From contig NZ_KB898656.1 of the NCBI RefSeq assembly GCF_000377665.1, positions 34,443 to 98,442 of the forward strand: 64,000 nt of DNA, given 5' to 3'. This stretch comes from Vreelandella zhanjiangensis DSM 21076 (lineage in GTDB: Bacteria > Pseudomonadota > Gammaproteobacteria > Pseudomonadales > Halomonadaceae). The notes under the pieces were generated by a model, which saw only the letters and a list, made by a program, of their open reading frames with translations, searched no databases and was not told the DNA's origin. The position numbers were made by a program, and so were the translations under genes. This document shows, piece after piece, positions 46,664 to 55,601 of this stretch; within the stretch, counting starts at the first letter, position 1, and every line of letters starts with the position of its first letter.

Positions 46664-47557
46664 TTATTGAAGCAGAGAAAGAACGCTCTGCGGAGTCTGG
46701 TTAGCCTGGGCCAGCATGGAAGTACCGGCCTGCTGGAGAATATTGGCACGCGTCATATTGGATACCTCTACAGCGTAGTCGGCATCTTCGATACGCGATC
46801 GAGCTGCCTGCAAGTTAGTAGAAGTAGTTGAAATGTTATCCAGCGCCGTTTCAAAACGGTTTTGCATGGCACCCAAGTTACTACGCTCTTTATCAACAGT
46901 CGACAGGCGTGCATCCAAGATCGCCAATGCATTATCCGTTTCTAAAACATCGAAGCCATTCGCTTCTACATTACGATCAACGCCGTCAACAGCATCTACA
47001 GTGTTACTGCCTGTAGAGGTATACATATTCCAGCCAGCTGCAGAAGTATCGGCACCCTCGCCAGTCGCTGCGCCAATTGAGATAGAAATGGTTTCACCAT
47101 CTTTAGCACCAACCTGAATAGAGAAGGAAGTGCTTGAGTCGGCAGCAAATAGGCTACGTCCGTTGAACTGAGTTTGCTCAGTTACACGATCAATTTCAGC
47201 AAGACGCTCGTTGACTTCTTCCTGAATGGAGTCAATGTCCTGAGCAGTGTTAGTATCGTTCTGCGCCTGAACGGTCAGCTCACGAATGCGCTGCAAGTTG
47301 TCGTTGATTTGGTCCAGTGCACCTTCAGCAGTCTGGGCCAGAGAAATACCGTCGTTAGCGTTACGTGCCGCCTGGTTCAGGCCAGTCACGGTGCTGGTCA
47401 TACGGTTAGCAATGGCCTGGCCAGCAGCGTCATCTTTGGCGCTGTTGATACGCATACCAGAAGACAGACGCTCTTGTGCTTGTTGCAGCGAGCTTTGCGC
47501 GCCTTTCAGGTTGTTTTGGCCGATCAGCGCTGTGATGTTGCTATTGATAACAGACAT
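46664..47557 (-). CDS. fliC: Flagellin
   Basis: Major filament subunit, 297 residues. Conserved N-terminal D0/D1 helices (INSNITALIGQNNLKGAQSS, LSSGMRINSAKDDAAGQAIANRM) and C-terminal helices (RIEDADYAVEVSNMTRANILQQAG, ending QSVLSLLQ) flank a short central part of only about 60-70 residues. Short flagellins such as this lack D2/D3 outer domains. GGAGA precedes the ATG, and a sigma28 promoter lies 67 bases upstream. Confidence 0.97.
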   Translation of the reverse strand: MSVINSNITALIGQNNLKGAQSSLQQAQERLSSGMRINSAKDDAAGQAIANRMTSTVTGLNQAARNANDGISLAQTAEGALDQINDNLQRIRELTVQAQNDTNTAQDIDSIQEEVNERLAEIDRVTEQTQFNGRSLFAADSSTSFSIQVGAKDGETISISIGAATGEGADTSAAGWNMYTSTGSNTVDAVDGVDRNVEANGFDVLETDNALAILDARLSTVDKERSNLGAMQNRFETALDNISTTSTNLQAARSRIEDADYAVEVSNMTRANILQQAGTSMLAQANQTPQSVLSLLQ

Positions 47558-47610
47558 GTAAATCTCCTACGTATAGTTACTGGCCTGGTCGGCCTGCCTT
47601 ACGGCTCACT

Positions 47611-47631
47611 GCCGTTATATTAATTAACGGC
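47611..47631. repeat. Inverted repeat overlapping the fliC promoter
   Basis: GCCGTTA and TAACGGC arms are separated by 7 bases. The right arm is also the -10 element of the sigma28 promoter. It could be a regulator site or lie in the untranslated leader. Confidence 0.4.
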
Positions 47632-47650
47632 ACGCTGATAATTTTCTTTA
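47624..47650 (-). promoter_or_regulatory. Sigma28 (FliA) promoter of fliC
   Basis: On the minus strand TAAAGAAA-N11-GCCGTTAA, against the FliA consensus TAAAGTTT-N11-GCCGATAA. Spacing is exact and 13 of 16 positions agree. Confidence 0.9.
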
Positions 47651-47781
47651 GGAGAAACCTGATCTTTTTTTGTAACTGAACGTATCAACCTAAAACACTG
47701 CGCGCTTTTTATTTTGTAAAGTCATAAAATTGACCCCTTCTTCACTAAACCTAGACAAATTACTTTTCAGAAGGCTTTTTC

Positions 47782-49257
47782 ATGGCGGTGATCAACACCA
47801 ATCTAATGGCGCTTACAGGCCAGAATAATCGCCTAAAAACAATCAATAACATTGAAGCTGCCATGCAACGTCTATCCTCTGGGTTACGTGTGAACGGCGC
47901 AAAAGATGACGCTGCTGGCCAAGCCATTGCTAATCGCATGGAAAGTAACGTGCGCGCTAATCATCAAACCATCAAGGGCTTGAACAATGGTATTAGTCTG
48001 ATGCAAACGGCGGAAGGCGGCCTTGATAACATAAATTCACTGCTGCACCGGGCTAATGCTTTAGCCGTACAGGCTGCAAGCGAAACGCTCTCCGACAACG
48101 ACCGGGCAGCCATTAACGGTGAGTATCTAGAGCTTCGTAGTGAAATTGATCGCATTGCGTTAAGTACGGAAGCGTTTGGTAAAACACCGCTAGCCCCAGT
48201 CACGCCTGATCCTAGTCCGGCAAAACTTGGTAATACTGAGCATATTGCGGTCAAACTTGATGGCGTGTCACAAAGTTTTACATCGGGAATCGTACCTGTT
48301 GCCTATATTCCTGCCGGTGCCACCAATGTGCGTATCGAAATGGATTCGTTAAGTGCTGACGACGATATGCAGCTTTTCACACTGGATGGAAGGCACCTGG
48401 TAGGTACGCCTATTATTGAAACCGATGATAGTCCAACGGATCACGTATGGGCATCGCGAGGTATTAGCGATGTAGAAACGGCAAATAAATTTTTAACCGA
48501 AGAGAACGGTTTTCAACCGGGTGCGAGCTATGATGCCTCGTCCTTTGCGGATGCCACAGGCAAATATGATGTAGCGATGCCCCCCGTTGATCAAGAATAT
48601 GCAGGAATGCAGATCACCTATAGCGGCGACCGAGACCGCGCTTTCAATTCAGATGAAGAAAACACCAGCTTTAATGATGGTAATTTGGGCGCCGTTGATT
48701 CTGCAGAATGGGTAGAGGTCATTACCATTGACGCAACTACAGAGCCCTTGATGTTGCTTATTGTAGGCCAGGGCGCTTTTTATGCTAAAGCAACCTGGGA
48801 CGAAATGCCTATTGAGCTTATTGAGCCTGCGCCTTCCAGCACGCCGACCAGCCAAGCAACCAAGATTGTAACGGGCGCTGCCTTTGGTCAGGCAGTCAGT
48901 AAATTGACGATTGCCCCCACACCTGCCGACTATCGTTCACTAGGCCTTGAGGGAGTTGAATTAGATCCTGTAGAACGTGCGCGTGAAGCTTTAGCGCACT
49001 TACATGATGCATTCAGCCAAATTGATACTTATCGCAGCCATTATGGTGCCATGCAGAATAGATTTGAAGGGGCTGTTGCAGGGTACGAACAGAGCAGCAT
49101 TGCTTTGCAGGCGGCGCAATCACGTATTATGGATGCCGACTATGCTGAGGAAAGTGCCCGCTTGTTAAAAGTTAAAATTTTACAAGAGGCAGGCGATAGC
49201 ATGCTTGCGCAAGCGAATCAGTCTTCTCAAAGTGTTCTTGATTTGCTATCGCTCTAG
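47782..49257 (+). CDS. Second, divergent flagellin with a large non-standard insert
   Basis: A 491-residue flagellin transcribed away from fliC. The N-terminal D0/D1 region (1-135; INTNLMALTGQNNRLKTINN, LSSGLRVNGAKDDAAGQAIANRM) and C-terminal region (395-491; SRIMDADYAEESARLL, ending QSVLDLLSL) are intact. The middle (about 140-390) is not a usual D2/D3 domain. Its segment VAYIPAGATNVRIEMDSLSAD resembles the beta-sandwich of pre-peptidase C-terminal domains, and it is very acidic. No HExxH metalloprotease motif is present, so it is not a flagellinolysin. I see no sigma28 promoter before it, unlike fliC and fliD, so it may be expressed differently. Confidence 0.9.
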   Translation: MAVINTNLMALTGQNNRLKTINNIEAAMQRLSSGLRVNGAKDDAAGQAIANRMESNVRANHQTIKGLNNGISLMQTAEGGLDNINSLLHRANALAVQAASETLSDNDRAAINGEYLELRSEIDRIALSTEAFGKTPLAPVTPDPSPAKLGNTEHIAVKLDGVSQSFTSGIVPVAYIPAGATNVRIEMDSLSADDDMQLFTLDGRHLVGTPIIETDDSPTDHVWASRGISDVETANKFLTEENGFQPGASYDASSFADATGKYDVAMPPVDQEYAGMQITYSGDRDRAFNSDEENTSFNDGNLGAVDSAEWVEVITIDATTEPLMLLIVGQGAFYAKATWDEMPIELIEPAPSSTPTSQATKIVTGAAFGQAVSKLTIAPTPADYRSLGLEGVELDPVERAREALAHLHDAFSQIDTYRSHYGAMQNRFEGAVAGYEQSSIALQAAQSRIMDADYAEESARLLKVKILQEAGDSMLAQANQSSQSVLDLLSL

Positions 49258-49344
49258 CAAGTAGCTGTTATACAGCGGCAATTAACCAAACGTAACCCTC
49301 TGACATGCCATAGCAGCAGGGGGTTACGCTTATTTTAAGCCATG

Positions 49345-50748
49345 TTATTTACGGCTGGACATTTGTGAATTGATCATGTCGAACTGCTGGGTTAGATAAT
49401 CACTCATGCTACTCATTTGTGACATCATCACGTCCAGCTGCGAAAACTGCTTTCGGTAGCGCTCAATAGTACGGTCAATAGAGGCTTCGGTTCGCTCAAA
49501 ACGGACATCTAGAGCGGCGATACTCGCTTTTGCACTGCGGTTGGCACTGCCCAAGGTGCCATTATCACTTAGCAGTCTATTCACTACTTCGTTTACCTGA
49601 CCGCCCATGCCTGCTTCTTCGCTATCACTTGCGAAAAATGCGGCTACGGCATCTTGGTTTTCCGCTACCGCTTTACTCATTTTACTTGAGTCCAGCTCAA
49701 GCTTGCCCTCTTTATTCAGCTCAATGCCCATATCGGAAAGACGGTTAATGTCACCACCGGGGACACTGCCTACCAGCGCTGAGCGCAATTGGGATTCAAT
49801 AGTGCGCACAGCACGGTCACCAATCAAATCTCCAGCTGCATCGCCGCCGCCGTTAAACGCGGTTAGTTCGCCAATTTTCGTTTTAAGGTCATTATAACCT
49901 TTTACAAAACCTTCAACAGCTTCGCGTACCGCCAATGTGTTACGTGCAACGATGACAGTGTTGGGGCTACCCTCTTCAGTAACTTTTTCAACTTCAAGCG
50001 TCACGCCTGCTATCGCGCCTTCTACACGGTTGGTTGCACTGGTGATGCCAATGCCGTTGACTTTTAATTCAGCATCACGGCCTTGATAGGCAGTACTACT
50101 ATCAGCGGCTAGCTCCGTTGAAACTCCTGAAAAAGACATATCATTAATAGATGCATCTTTGCCGCTAGCCGTAGAATTAAGCGCTAACCTATAACCTGTT
50201 CCATCGTTAACGATAGAGGCGCTAACCGCTGGTCCATCTTCAAAATCAAAAGCGTTAATCTGATCGCGGATTGATTCAAGAGAACTCCCTTCGGTTAGTG
50301 GAATATTCTGAGTAGCAGTAGGGCTGCCTTCAGCGTCTCTACCGAAGGAAAGGGAGAGATTCGCCCCAGCTCCAGCAAGCGATTTAGTAAGCGCTTCATC
50401 CCCTTGGATGCTGGTGGCGGCCAAGCTACCCGCACGTGCCAACTGAGTTACTTCAACGTCATAGCGGCCTGCCGTCGCTTCACCACTCGCGGTTGCTTTG
50501 ACCGCACTGCCCCCGCGAATCTCAGTCGAAAGGCTTTGATAAAGCTTAGGATCATTAAGTTTGTTGACCGACGTCTGAAACTGCTCCAACGCGTTTTTAA
50601 GCTGGCCATATCCAGAAATTTTGGCATTCTGGTCGGCTTTTTGTTTCGTAATAGGTACCAGCTTCTGATTTTCAGCCGCACGCAAATCAGTTAACAGTTG
50701 TGTTACGTTAAGCCCTGATCCAATACCAGGAGAAGATATACCTGCCAT
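49345..50748 (-). CDS. fliD: Flagellar hook-associated protein 2 (filament cap)
   Basis: Cap protein that guides flagellin assembly. The 467-residue product begins ISSPGIGSGLNVTQLLTDL, the FliD N-terminal signature, contains the ATASGEATAGRYDVEVTQLA segment, and ends in a long amphipathic helix with DYLTQQFDMINSQ. AAGGA precedes the ATG and a near-perfect sigma28 promoter lies 40 bases upstream. No fliS or fliT follows; the next gene is the divergent flagellin on the other strand. Confidence 0.96.
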   Translation of the reverse strand: MAGISSPGIGSGLNVTQLLTDLRAAENQKLVPITKQKADQNAKISGYGQLKNALEQFQTSVNKLNDPKLYQSLSTEIRGGSAVKATASGEATAGRYDVEVTQLARAGSLAATSIQGDEALTKSLAGAGANLSLSFGRDAEGSPTATQNIPLTEGSSLESIRDQINAFDFEDGPAVSASIVNDGTGYRLALNSTASGKDASINDMSFSGVSTELAADSSTAYQGRDAELKVNGIGITSATNRVEGAIAGVTLEVEKVTEEGSPNTVIVARNTLAVREAVEGFVKGYNDLKTKIGELTAFNGGGDAAGDLIGDRAVRTIESQLRSALVGSVPGGDINRLSDMGIELNKEGKLELDSSKMSKAVAENQDAVAAFFASDSEEAGMGGQVNEVVNRLLSDNGTLGSANRSAKASIAALDVRFERTEASIDRTIERYRKQFSQLDVMMSQMSSMSDYLTQQFDMINSQMSSRK

Positions 50749-50787
50749 TACGAAATCCTTAGAAGCTGAATATGTTCATTATTTGTA

Positions 50788-50814
50788 CTATCGGCTGAAA
50801 ATCATTTAACTTTA
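50788..50814 (-). promoter_or_regulatory. Sigma28 (FliA) promoter of fliD
   Basis: On the minus strand TAAAGTTA-N11-GCCGATAG differs from the consensus TAAAGTTT-N11-GCCGATAA at only two positions, with exact spacing. Confidence 0.93.
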
Positions 50815-50896
50815 GCGCTGTATACCTATGACGTAGTAGCTACTTTTCAGCTACGTAGCAATCATAAATATAAAAAAGCAGAAGCTTTTGTATTTT

Positions 50897-51166
50897 TTAA
50901 AATTTTTGACATATAAGATACTGCTGATGAAGGTAACGGCTCACATCACGCATTTGCTCCTCCAAGATTTTCAACTGTGACAATTCTGTATGCTGTAGAG
51001 CTGAATCGTCCCTTGCTCCGGCCGCTGTGCTTATTTTTTTCATAATACTTTCCTCGCTTTCAAAGGGAAATTTAGCTAAATCTAATAAAGCGGCATGCCC
51101 GTAAATGGCACTAGCTGAAAATGACCCTTTAGCGTTTTCTTTACTTAGCGCGTCTATAAATGTCAT
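50897..51166 (-). CDS. Small hypothetical protein upstream of fliD
   Basis: An 89-residue protein from the ATG at 51166 (MTFIDALSKENAKGSFSAS) with AAAGGG six bases upstream. It is mainly helical, has no transmembrane segment or signal peptide, and its C-terminal half (LKILEEQMRDVSRYLHQQYL) is amphipathic. Position beside fliD would suit a FliT/FliS-like chaperone, but I see no sequence match to either. It is co-directional with fliD but separated from it by the fliD promoter. Confidence 0.5.
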   Translation of the reverse strand: MTFIDALSKENAKGSFSASAIYGHAALLDLAKFPFESEESIMKKISTAAGARDDSALQHTELSQLKILEEQMRDVSRYLHQQYLICQKF

Positions 51167-52210
51167 GGCCCTTTCATTTTCTTCTGATGATGTTTTTCGA
51201 CTTCGACTGCCCACTTACTCTTTGGCTATATCGTTATGGGAAATTTAGTCGCCTTCAATATTCTTTTTCTGTTTTACAAACGCTTCAGCAAGCACTCCTA
51301 ATAAATAACTTAATATCAGGAATACCAAGACTAAACCTTTATGAAAAAACAAATTCAGAAAAATAAAATTACTATTTGATTACACTATGCAAAGCTTTTA
51401 ATTATCTTTTCACCATTTATTCATAGGATTACAACTCTTCATAACAATTATTATACTGTTTTAAATCTTTCATTTTCATGAACTTATAAATTTATATTTA
51501 TAAAATACCACATATTAGACCTTAGTCTACAGCCCTTTTAATTCACTGTGTTTCATTATGCCCATTGATGTGTTGTTAGCTGAATTCAGCACCAGGTTTT
51601 TAAGATTTTTTGTCTACCAACAAAGCGCTTCCCTTGCATTCAAATATAGCTTCCACCACAGCTCTGCTGGGTTCAAGCTTGTTTCGTTTGTTATTGCATC
51701 TCATTCAGTAGCCAATTAATTAAAACCACATCCTATGCTGAGCTTTGAAATAAGGATGAGTTACCGTATTTAGTTAACTTGCTATCTAAGACGTATAAAG
51801 ATCGCCTATGTTCGCTTGCAGGAAGGTATAAACAAGTCTTATATCAATTTTTTATTCTATTAAAATACCCTCTACTAAAACTATTTGTTAACCCTAGTTG
51901 GTTACAAAATGTTATTTTAAGAAATGAGAACACTCTCATCTTAATAACCTATTTATAAATTAAGTATTTCCGCCCGTTTCAATGTAACAATTTGTATGAA
52001 ATGCATAAGATTGGCTGGTATAACACTGTTTATTACTTTCCCGCCTTTAGATGGCTTTATGGCCATACCTGCTATGTAAATGCCCGCATTTTTACGATTA
52101 AACAGCCGCTCATAACACAATCAGAACACTATAGACCTTGGTCTAACCCCCTCCCTGCTTTACAATGCACCGCAACATATTCATTCGTGCCTTTCGCAGG
52201 ACACCGCATC
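51167..52210. other. AT-rich region of about 1 kb without a supportable gene
   Basis: Strongly AT-rich sequence with many stop codons in all frames. A plus-strand frame from 51992 runs into the next gene, but I treat its first 73 codons as non-coding because they have no ribosome binding site and unusual composition. No tRNA, IS end or att-like repeat was seen. The region may hold control sites or be decayed foreign DNA. Confidence 0.6.
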
Positions 52211-52534
52211 ATGCATGCACAGTACGTTTACGATTCCAGTCACACGCCTGCTACCAATGCTCAGCGTAGCCTACGTCACTGCCTCTCAGCGGTAGCAGAA
52301 ATGCTTTATGACCATGGGTATGTGCTTGAGAGCATTACGCTCTCGCAACGCGGCCTGACCGAGCGTGAACTTAGCGCCTTGCGCGCGCAGGCAACTGAGT
52401 GGGCAGCCTGCCAAGAGATTTTGGAAATCAGTGGGGCTGCTACCTTCAATGGATATGGCCGCTTTGTTTTGACGCCGATGGGCCGTGAGCTGATGTTCGA
52501 TATGTTTGGCCAAGGGGCCGCTGACTGCGCTTAA
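52211..52534 (+). CDS. Hypothetical protein of about 107 residues
   Basis: Starts at the ATG at 52211 (MHAQYVYDSSHTPATN), with CAGGAC upstream. It is soluble and helical, with RSLRHCLSAVAEMLYDHGYV and GLTERELSALRAQA segments and a C-terminal GRFVLTPMGRELMFDMFGQG. I do not recognise a family. It ends before a strong bidirectional terminator shared with the small peptide gene opposite. Confidence 0.65.
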   Translation: MHAQYVYDSSHTPATNAQRSLRHCLSAVAEMLYDHGYVLESITLSQRGLTERELSALRAQATEWAACQEILEISGAATFNGYGRFVLTPMGRELMFDMFGQGAADCA

Positions 52535-52589
52535 GGCGCGATGACGCAAGGTACTCGCGTAAAAAATACAAACAGACACGCACAAAAAA

Positions 52590-52612
52590 GCCCACAGGTG
52601 AAACCTGTGGGC
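52590..52612. terminator. Bidirectional terminator
   Basis: Perfect 10-base stem GCCCACAGGT/ACCTGTGGGC with a 3-base loop, A6 on the left and T5 on the right. It serves both the plus-strand hypothetical gene and the minus-strand peptide gene. Confidence 0.92.
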
Positions 52613-52627
52613 TTTTTATTGGCGCGA

Positions 52628-52702
52628 TTAACGCAGGCCGAGCATCGAAAGGATGAACAGTACAACAACAATCAGACCTACGATATAAATGATATTACGC
52701 AT
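52628..52702 (-). CDS. 24-residue hydrophobic membrane peptide
   Basis: MRNIIYIVGLIVVVLFILSM followed by LGLR and a TAA stop. It is preceded by AAGGAG at 7-base spacing and followed directly by a strong terminator, so it has the complete signals of a real small gene. The whole peptide is one transmembrane helix with a basic residue at each end. It resembles the N-terminal helix of small lmo0937/DUF5670-type membrane proteins, but that match is weak. Function unknown. Confidence 0.72.
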   Translation of the reverse strand: MRNIIYIVGLIVVVLFILSMLGLR

Positions 52703-52859
52703 GTCGGCGCTCCTTGCTAGTTTGCGTTTTGGGTGAAATCAAAGGGTTGCTTACTTCGAAGTAACGCCTTCAGCCTAGCAGGCTTTTCAAATCTTTGCGT
52801 AATATTCCTGCATTTCCCTATTAGAAAGTGGCTGAGCTTGCGTGGCAATATAGCTCGCG

Positions 52860-54098
52860 TTACTCAAGACGTTGGCGTTTTTTGTCGAATGCCCGCTGGA
52901 TCATTTTCTGCTGCTGGGTATCGATTTCTAGTTCATGGCAAAGGGACGGCCACGCGGATAGGGCATCAAGGGTTTGCTCAATATAGAGGTCTGGTTTTAA
53001 GTACCTGAAGGGAGCACAAACCTGTTTAAGCTTTTTACGGGTAGCCAGGCCTGCCCCACTGAACGACGTTGTATGCTCATCTGCGTAGCCCCGAACAGGG
53101 GCGTAAGTCAGGTCATAAGCGGGCGCCAGTGTCCATCGCCCCTGATCATGCAAAAAGGCGAAGTTCTTAGCGTGGTCATCGTGATTGTGGGTCAGGGCGT
53201 TGAACACCATCAACCTCGCCATGCGCTCAACGTCTTCTGCGTGGCGGGTGAACGCGCTGGTAGCTTTGAGTAGATCTGAATAGTCCAACGATGGTGCGCT
53301 GTAATCGGCATAAAGAATACCGCTAGCAGTCATCATGTGAATTTTACGATTACCGTTACGATCAAAACGCTGTGTAGAAAAGAAACGTTCGGTTCCCATT
53401 GAGGAAACGACCTCAATGAGATTGCTCGCGGCCATTTTCACACCTGCATGCTCTGCCAACATCGAGTAGGCGTACTCAATGGCTCCCGTATCCCTGTGCT
53501 CGGCTGGTGCACGGAATTTCACTAACCAATGCTGATAGCCCTCAGGAAGCGCCTGAAAAGATGTACTACACTGTTTTCCATCAGAAGATAACGCAACGAT
53601 CACCTTAGGCCGGGCTCCTGCTGGGGAGCCACCGGCTAGTCGTAAAGCATCTAGAGTGGCCGCGGTTTCACCTTCGTAGACCGCATTAGCTGCCTGATAG
53701 AGTTGGATTAGGTCAATATTCTCTTGGTCAGGGGTACGCTCAATAATGGGGCGATATTCCAATGCCCCCATTCCCTTGTCGGCCATATAGGCCAGCCTAT
53801 CAAGAGGGGAAATATCTCTCCGGTCTTTTCCATGCTCGGCAAGAAAGTAGCGGTCCATGAGCAACATTCCCCAGCCGTCTGGCAGTGAGTCAGCAAATGC
53901 GCCGGGTAGACCAGTAAAAAGAAGTGAGTCGGGTGCCTTCTGTGGTTGGCTAGTAAAATCCATATTCAGAGGCGATAAATTGAAGCCTTCCGCCATCCAC
54001 TTCGGGTGATAGGCAAAATAGATACCCTGTCGGCTAGCGACGAGCTCCCCCACAGGGTTACCTGCCAACAGCACCTCTACGGTGTTGATACGCTTCAT
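52860..54098 (-). CDS. hipA: HipA-family serine/threonine kinase toxin
   Basis: Toxin kinase of a HipBA pair; E. coli HipA phosphorylates glutamyl-tRNA synthetase and induces persistence. The 412-residue product has the HipA N-terminal domain (LPGAFADSLPDGWG), the GGSPAGARPKV loop, WLVKF in the kinase lobe, RFDR, the catalytic HNHDDHAKNFAF and the metal-binding LAPAYDLTYAP. Its start overlaps the hipB stop by 4 bases. It is a full-length, apparently active enzyme. Confidence 0.93.
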   Translation of the reverse strand: MKRINTVEVLLAGNPVGELVASRQGIYFAYHPKWMAEGFNLSPLNMDFTSQPQKAPDSLLFTGLPGAFADSLPDGWGMLLMDRYFLAEHGKDRRDISPLDRLAYMADKGMGALEYRPIIERTPDQENIDLIQLYQAANAVYEGETAATLDALRLAGGSPAGARPKVIVALSSDGKQCSTSFQALPEGYQHWLVKFRAPAEHRDTGAIEYAYSMLAEHAGVKMAASNLIEVVSSMGTERFFSTQRFDRNGNRKIHMMTASGILYADYSAPSLDYSDLLKATSAFTRHAEDVERMARLMVFNALTHNHDDHAKNFAFLHDQGRWTLAPAYDLTYAPVRGYADEHTTSFSGAGLATRKKLKQVCAPFRYLKPDLYIEQTLDALSAWPSLCHELEIDTQQQKMIQRAFDKKRQRLE

Positions 54099-54391
54099 TT
54101 TCGCCCCCGGGCACGCCCTGCCTGCTTGATCTCGTCAAGTGATATGGGGTGCTCATGCTTGAATAGCACGGCAATTTGGCGTGTGGTGCCCAGCGCCGTG
54201 GCAATGAGGACTAGGCTATCGAGGGTTATTTGCCCACTGGATTCGAATCGTTTGATGGTGGACTCTGAAATACCCGTCATCTGCGCCAAGGTTTTACGAG
54301 AAAGGTTTTTTGCCAGTCGTGCTTCTCGTGCGTTGGCACCAACCTGCTGAGACAGCTCGCCAGGAGCAAGCAAGGAGTGAGTGAGCGCCAT
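54095..54391 (-). CDS. hipB: HipB-type antitoxin/repressor
   Basis: A 98-residue XRE-type DNA-binding protein. The helix-turn-helix is in LSRKTLAQMTGISESTIKRFESSG (residues about 31-54, given here in part). It would bind the operator just upstream and neutralise HipA. It is coupled to hipA by an ATGA overlap. Confidence 0.92.
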   Translation of the reverse strand: MALTHSLLAPGELSQQVGANAREARLAKNLSRKTLAQMTGISESTIKRFESSGQITLDSLVLIATALGTTRQIAVLFKHEHPISLDEIKQAGRARGRK

Positions 54392-54406
54392 AGAAAACCT
54401 ATAAAT

Positions 54407-54428
54407 AATGGTCTATTTATAAACCATT
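54407..54428. promoter_or_regulatory. Probable hipBA operator
   Basis: AATGGT and ACCATT arms separated by 10 AT-rich bases, 16 bases upstream of the hipB ATG and overlapping where its promoter must be. Autorepression by HipB through such palindromes is the family rule. Confidence 0.6.
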
Positions 54429-54587
54429 ATACACTTAAAATGACTATAGAATGTCAAATATGGCCTTTAATAATGAAGCGCTCCATTTCAGTTCCAGAAA
54501 GTACTATTTCGTCTAGTAGCTATCTGCGGTGGAACCTCTCTTACTTCTAGACCTCGAATCTTTGCCACTTATATCGAAGGTGTTGTG

Positions 54588-55598
54588 ATGCGCGCGTCTG
54601 CTTGGCTTGTTCCGTTAGCTGTTATTTCTTTGTTACCCACCGCCTATGCAGCCGCTGATGAACCTTCAGCGAATGCACTGCAGACGCTAGACCAGCAAAC
54701 CAGCCAGCTAAATCGCGTACACAACGTGATAGTGGCCTACGATGGAGAGATTATTCACGAGTTTCACCAAGGTGGCCCCGGCACTGCGCAGCCAGCCAAT
54801 ATCAAGTCGCTTTCCAAAACCGTGCTGGCGGCCGTTACCGGCGCGGCCATTGAAGAAGGCATTATTGAATCCGTCGAGCAGCCCATGGTGGCGCTATTCG
54901 GCGACCGCCTGCCTTCAGGGTTAGACCCACGTGTTAGCGATATTACGGTTGAGCACCTATTGGCCCAGCAGGCGGGGTTAGAGCGCACCTCAGGCGGCAA
55001 CTACAGTGCCTGGGTGGCAAGCTCTAATTGGATTAACGACGCGCTGAGCCGCCCATTCGTCGATGAGCCCGGCGGGCGGATGCTGTATTCCACCGGCACC
55101 AGCCATCTGCTTTCGGCCGCGCTTACCTATGCAAGCGGTGAAACCACCCATGCGCTTGCAAAACGGCTGCTGGGAGATCCACTCAATATCTCAATCCCGC
55201 CCTGGCCGCGCGACCCTCAGGACATTTATTTTGGCGGCAACGACATGCAGCTTTCGCCACGCGCGTTGATTGAAGTGGGCGAGCTTTATCGCAATGACGG
55301 CATGATTGAAGGCAAGCGTGTATTGCCTGAAGGCTGGGTGGATGATTCATGGACACCGCGCGGCACCTCCCAATGGACAGGCGACGGCTACGGGTTTGGC
55401 TGGTTTGTTACCCAACTGGCAGAAACGCCTACCTACTACGGGCGCGGATACGGTGGCCAGGCGCTTTATGTGATCCCCGAGCGGGCCATGACGGTAGTAA
55501 TCACCTCAGACCCCACGCCGCCATCACCTGGCGGGCAGTTTCAGCAACAGCTGAATCAGTTGGTAGAGGAGCTTCTTGCAGCGTCCGATGATGAGTAA
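54588..55598 (+). CDS. Secreted serine hydrolase of the class C beta-lactamase/esterase fold
   Basis: A 336-residue exported protein; residues 1-23 are a signal peptide. The nucleophile motif is S74-L-S-K77 and the second motif Y167-S-T. The third motif region is YGRGYGG (284-290) instead of KTG, as in many beta-lactamase-related esterases or peptidases. It is therefore probably not a true beta-lactamase. I use the ATG at 54588; a GTG one codon earlier is possible. It stands alone; its 3' end converges with exoD. Confidence 0.86.
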   Translation: MRASAWLVPLAVISLLPTAYAAADEPSANALQTLDQQTSQLNRVHNVIVAYDGEIIHEFHQGGPGTAQPANIKSLSKTVLAAVTGAAIEEGIIESVEQPMVALFGDRLPSGLDPRVSDITVEHLLAQQAGLERTSGGNYSAWVASSNWINDALSRPFVDEPGGRMLYSTGTSHLLSAALTYASGETTHALAKRLLGDPLNISIPPWPRDPQDIYFGGNDMQLSPRALIEVGELYRNDGMIEGKRVLPEGWVDDSWTPRGTSQWTGDGYGFGWFVTQLAETPTYYGRGYGGQALYVIPERAMTVVITSDPTPPSPGGQFQQQLNQLVEELLAASDDE

Positions 55599-55601
55599 GC
55601 G

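Noticed and set aside
47782..49257. Flagellinolysin (metalloprotease inserted in flagellin)
   Set aside because: No HExxH motif in the insert.
51992..52210. N-terminal extension of the hypothetical gene at 52211
   Set aside because: First 73 codons are AT-rich, without a ribosome binding site; the internal ATG has a better one.
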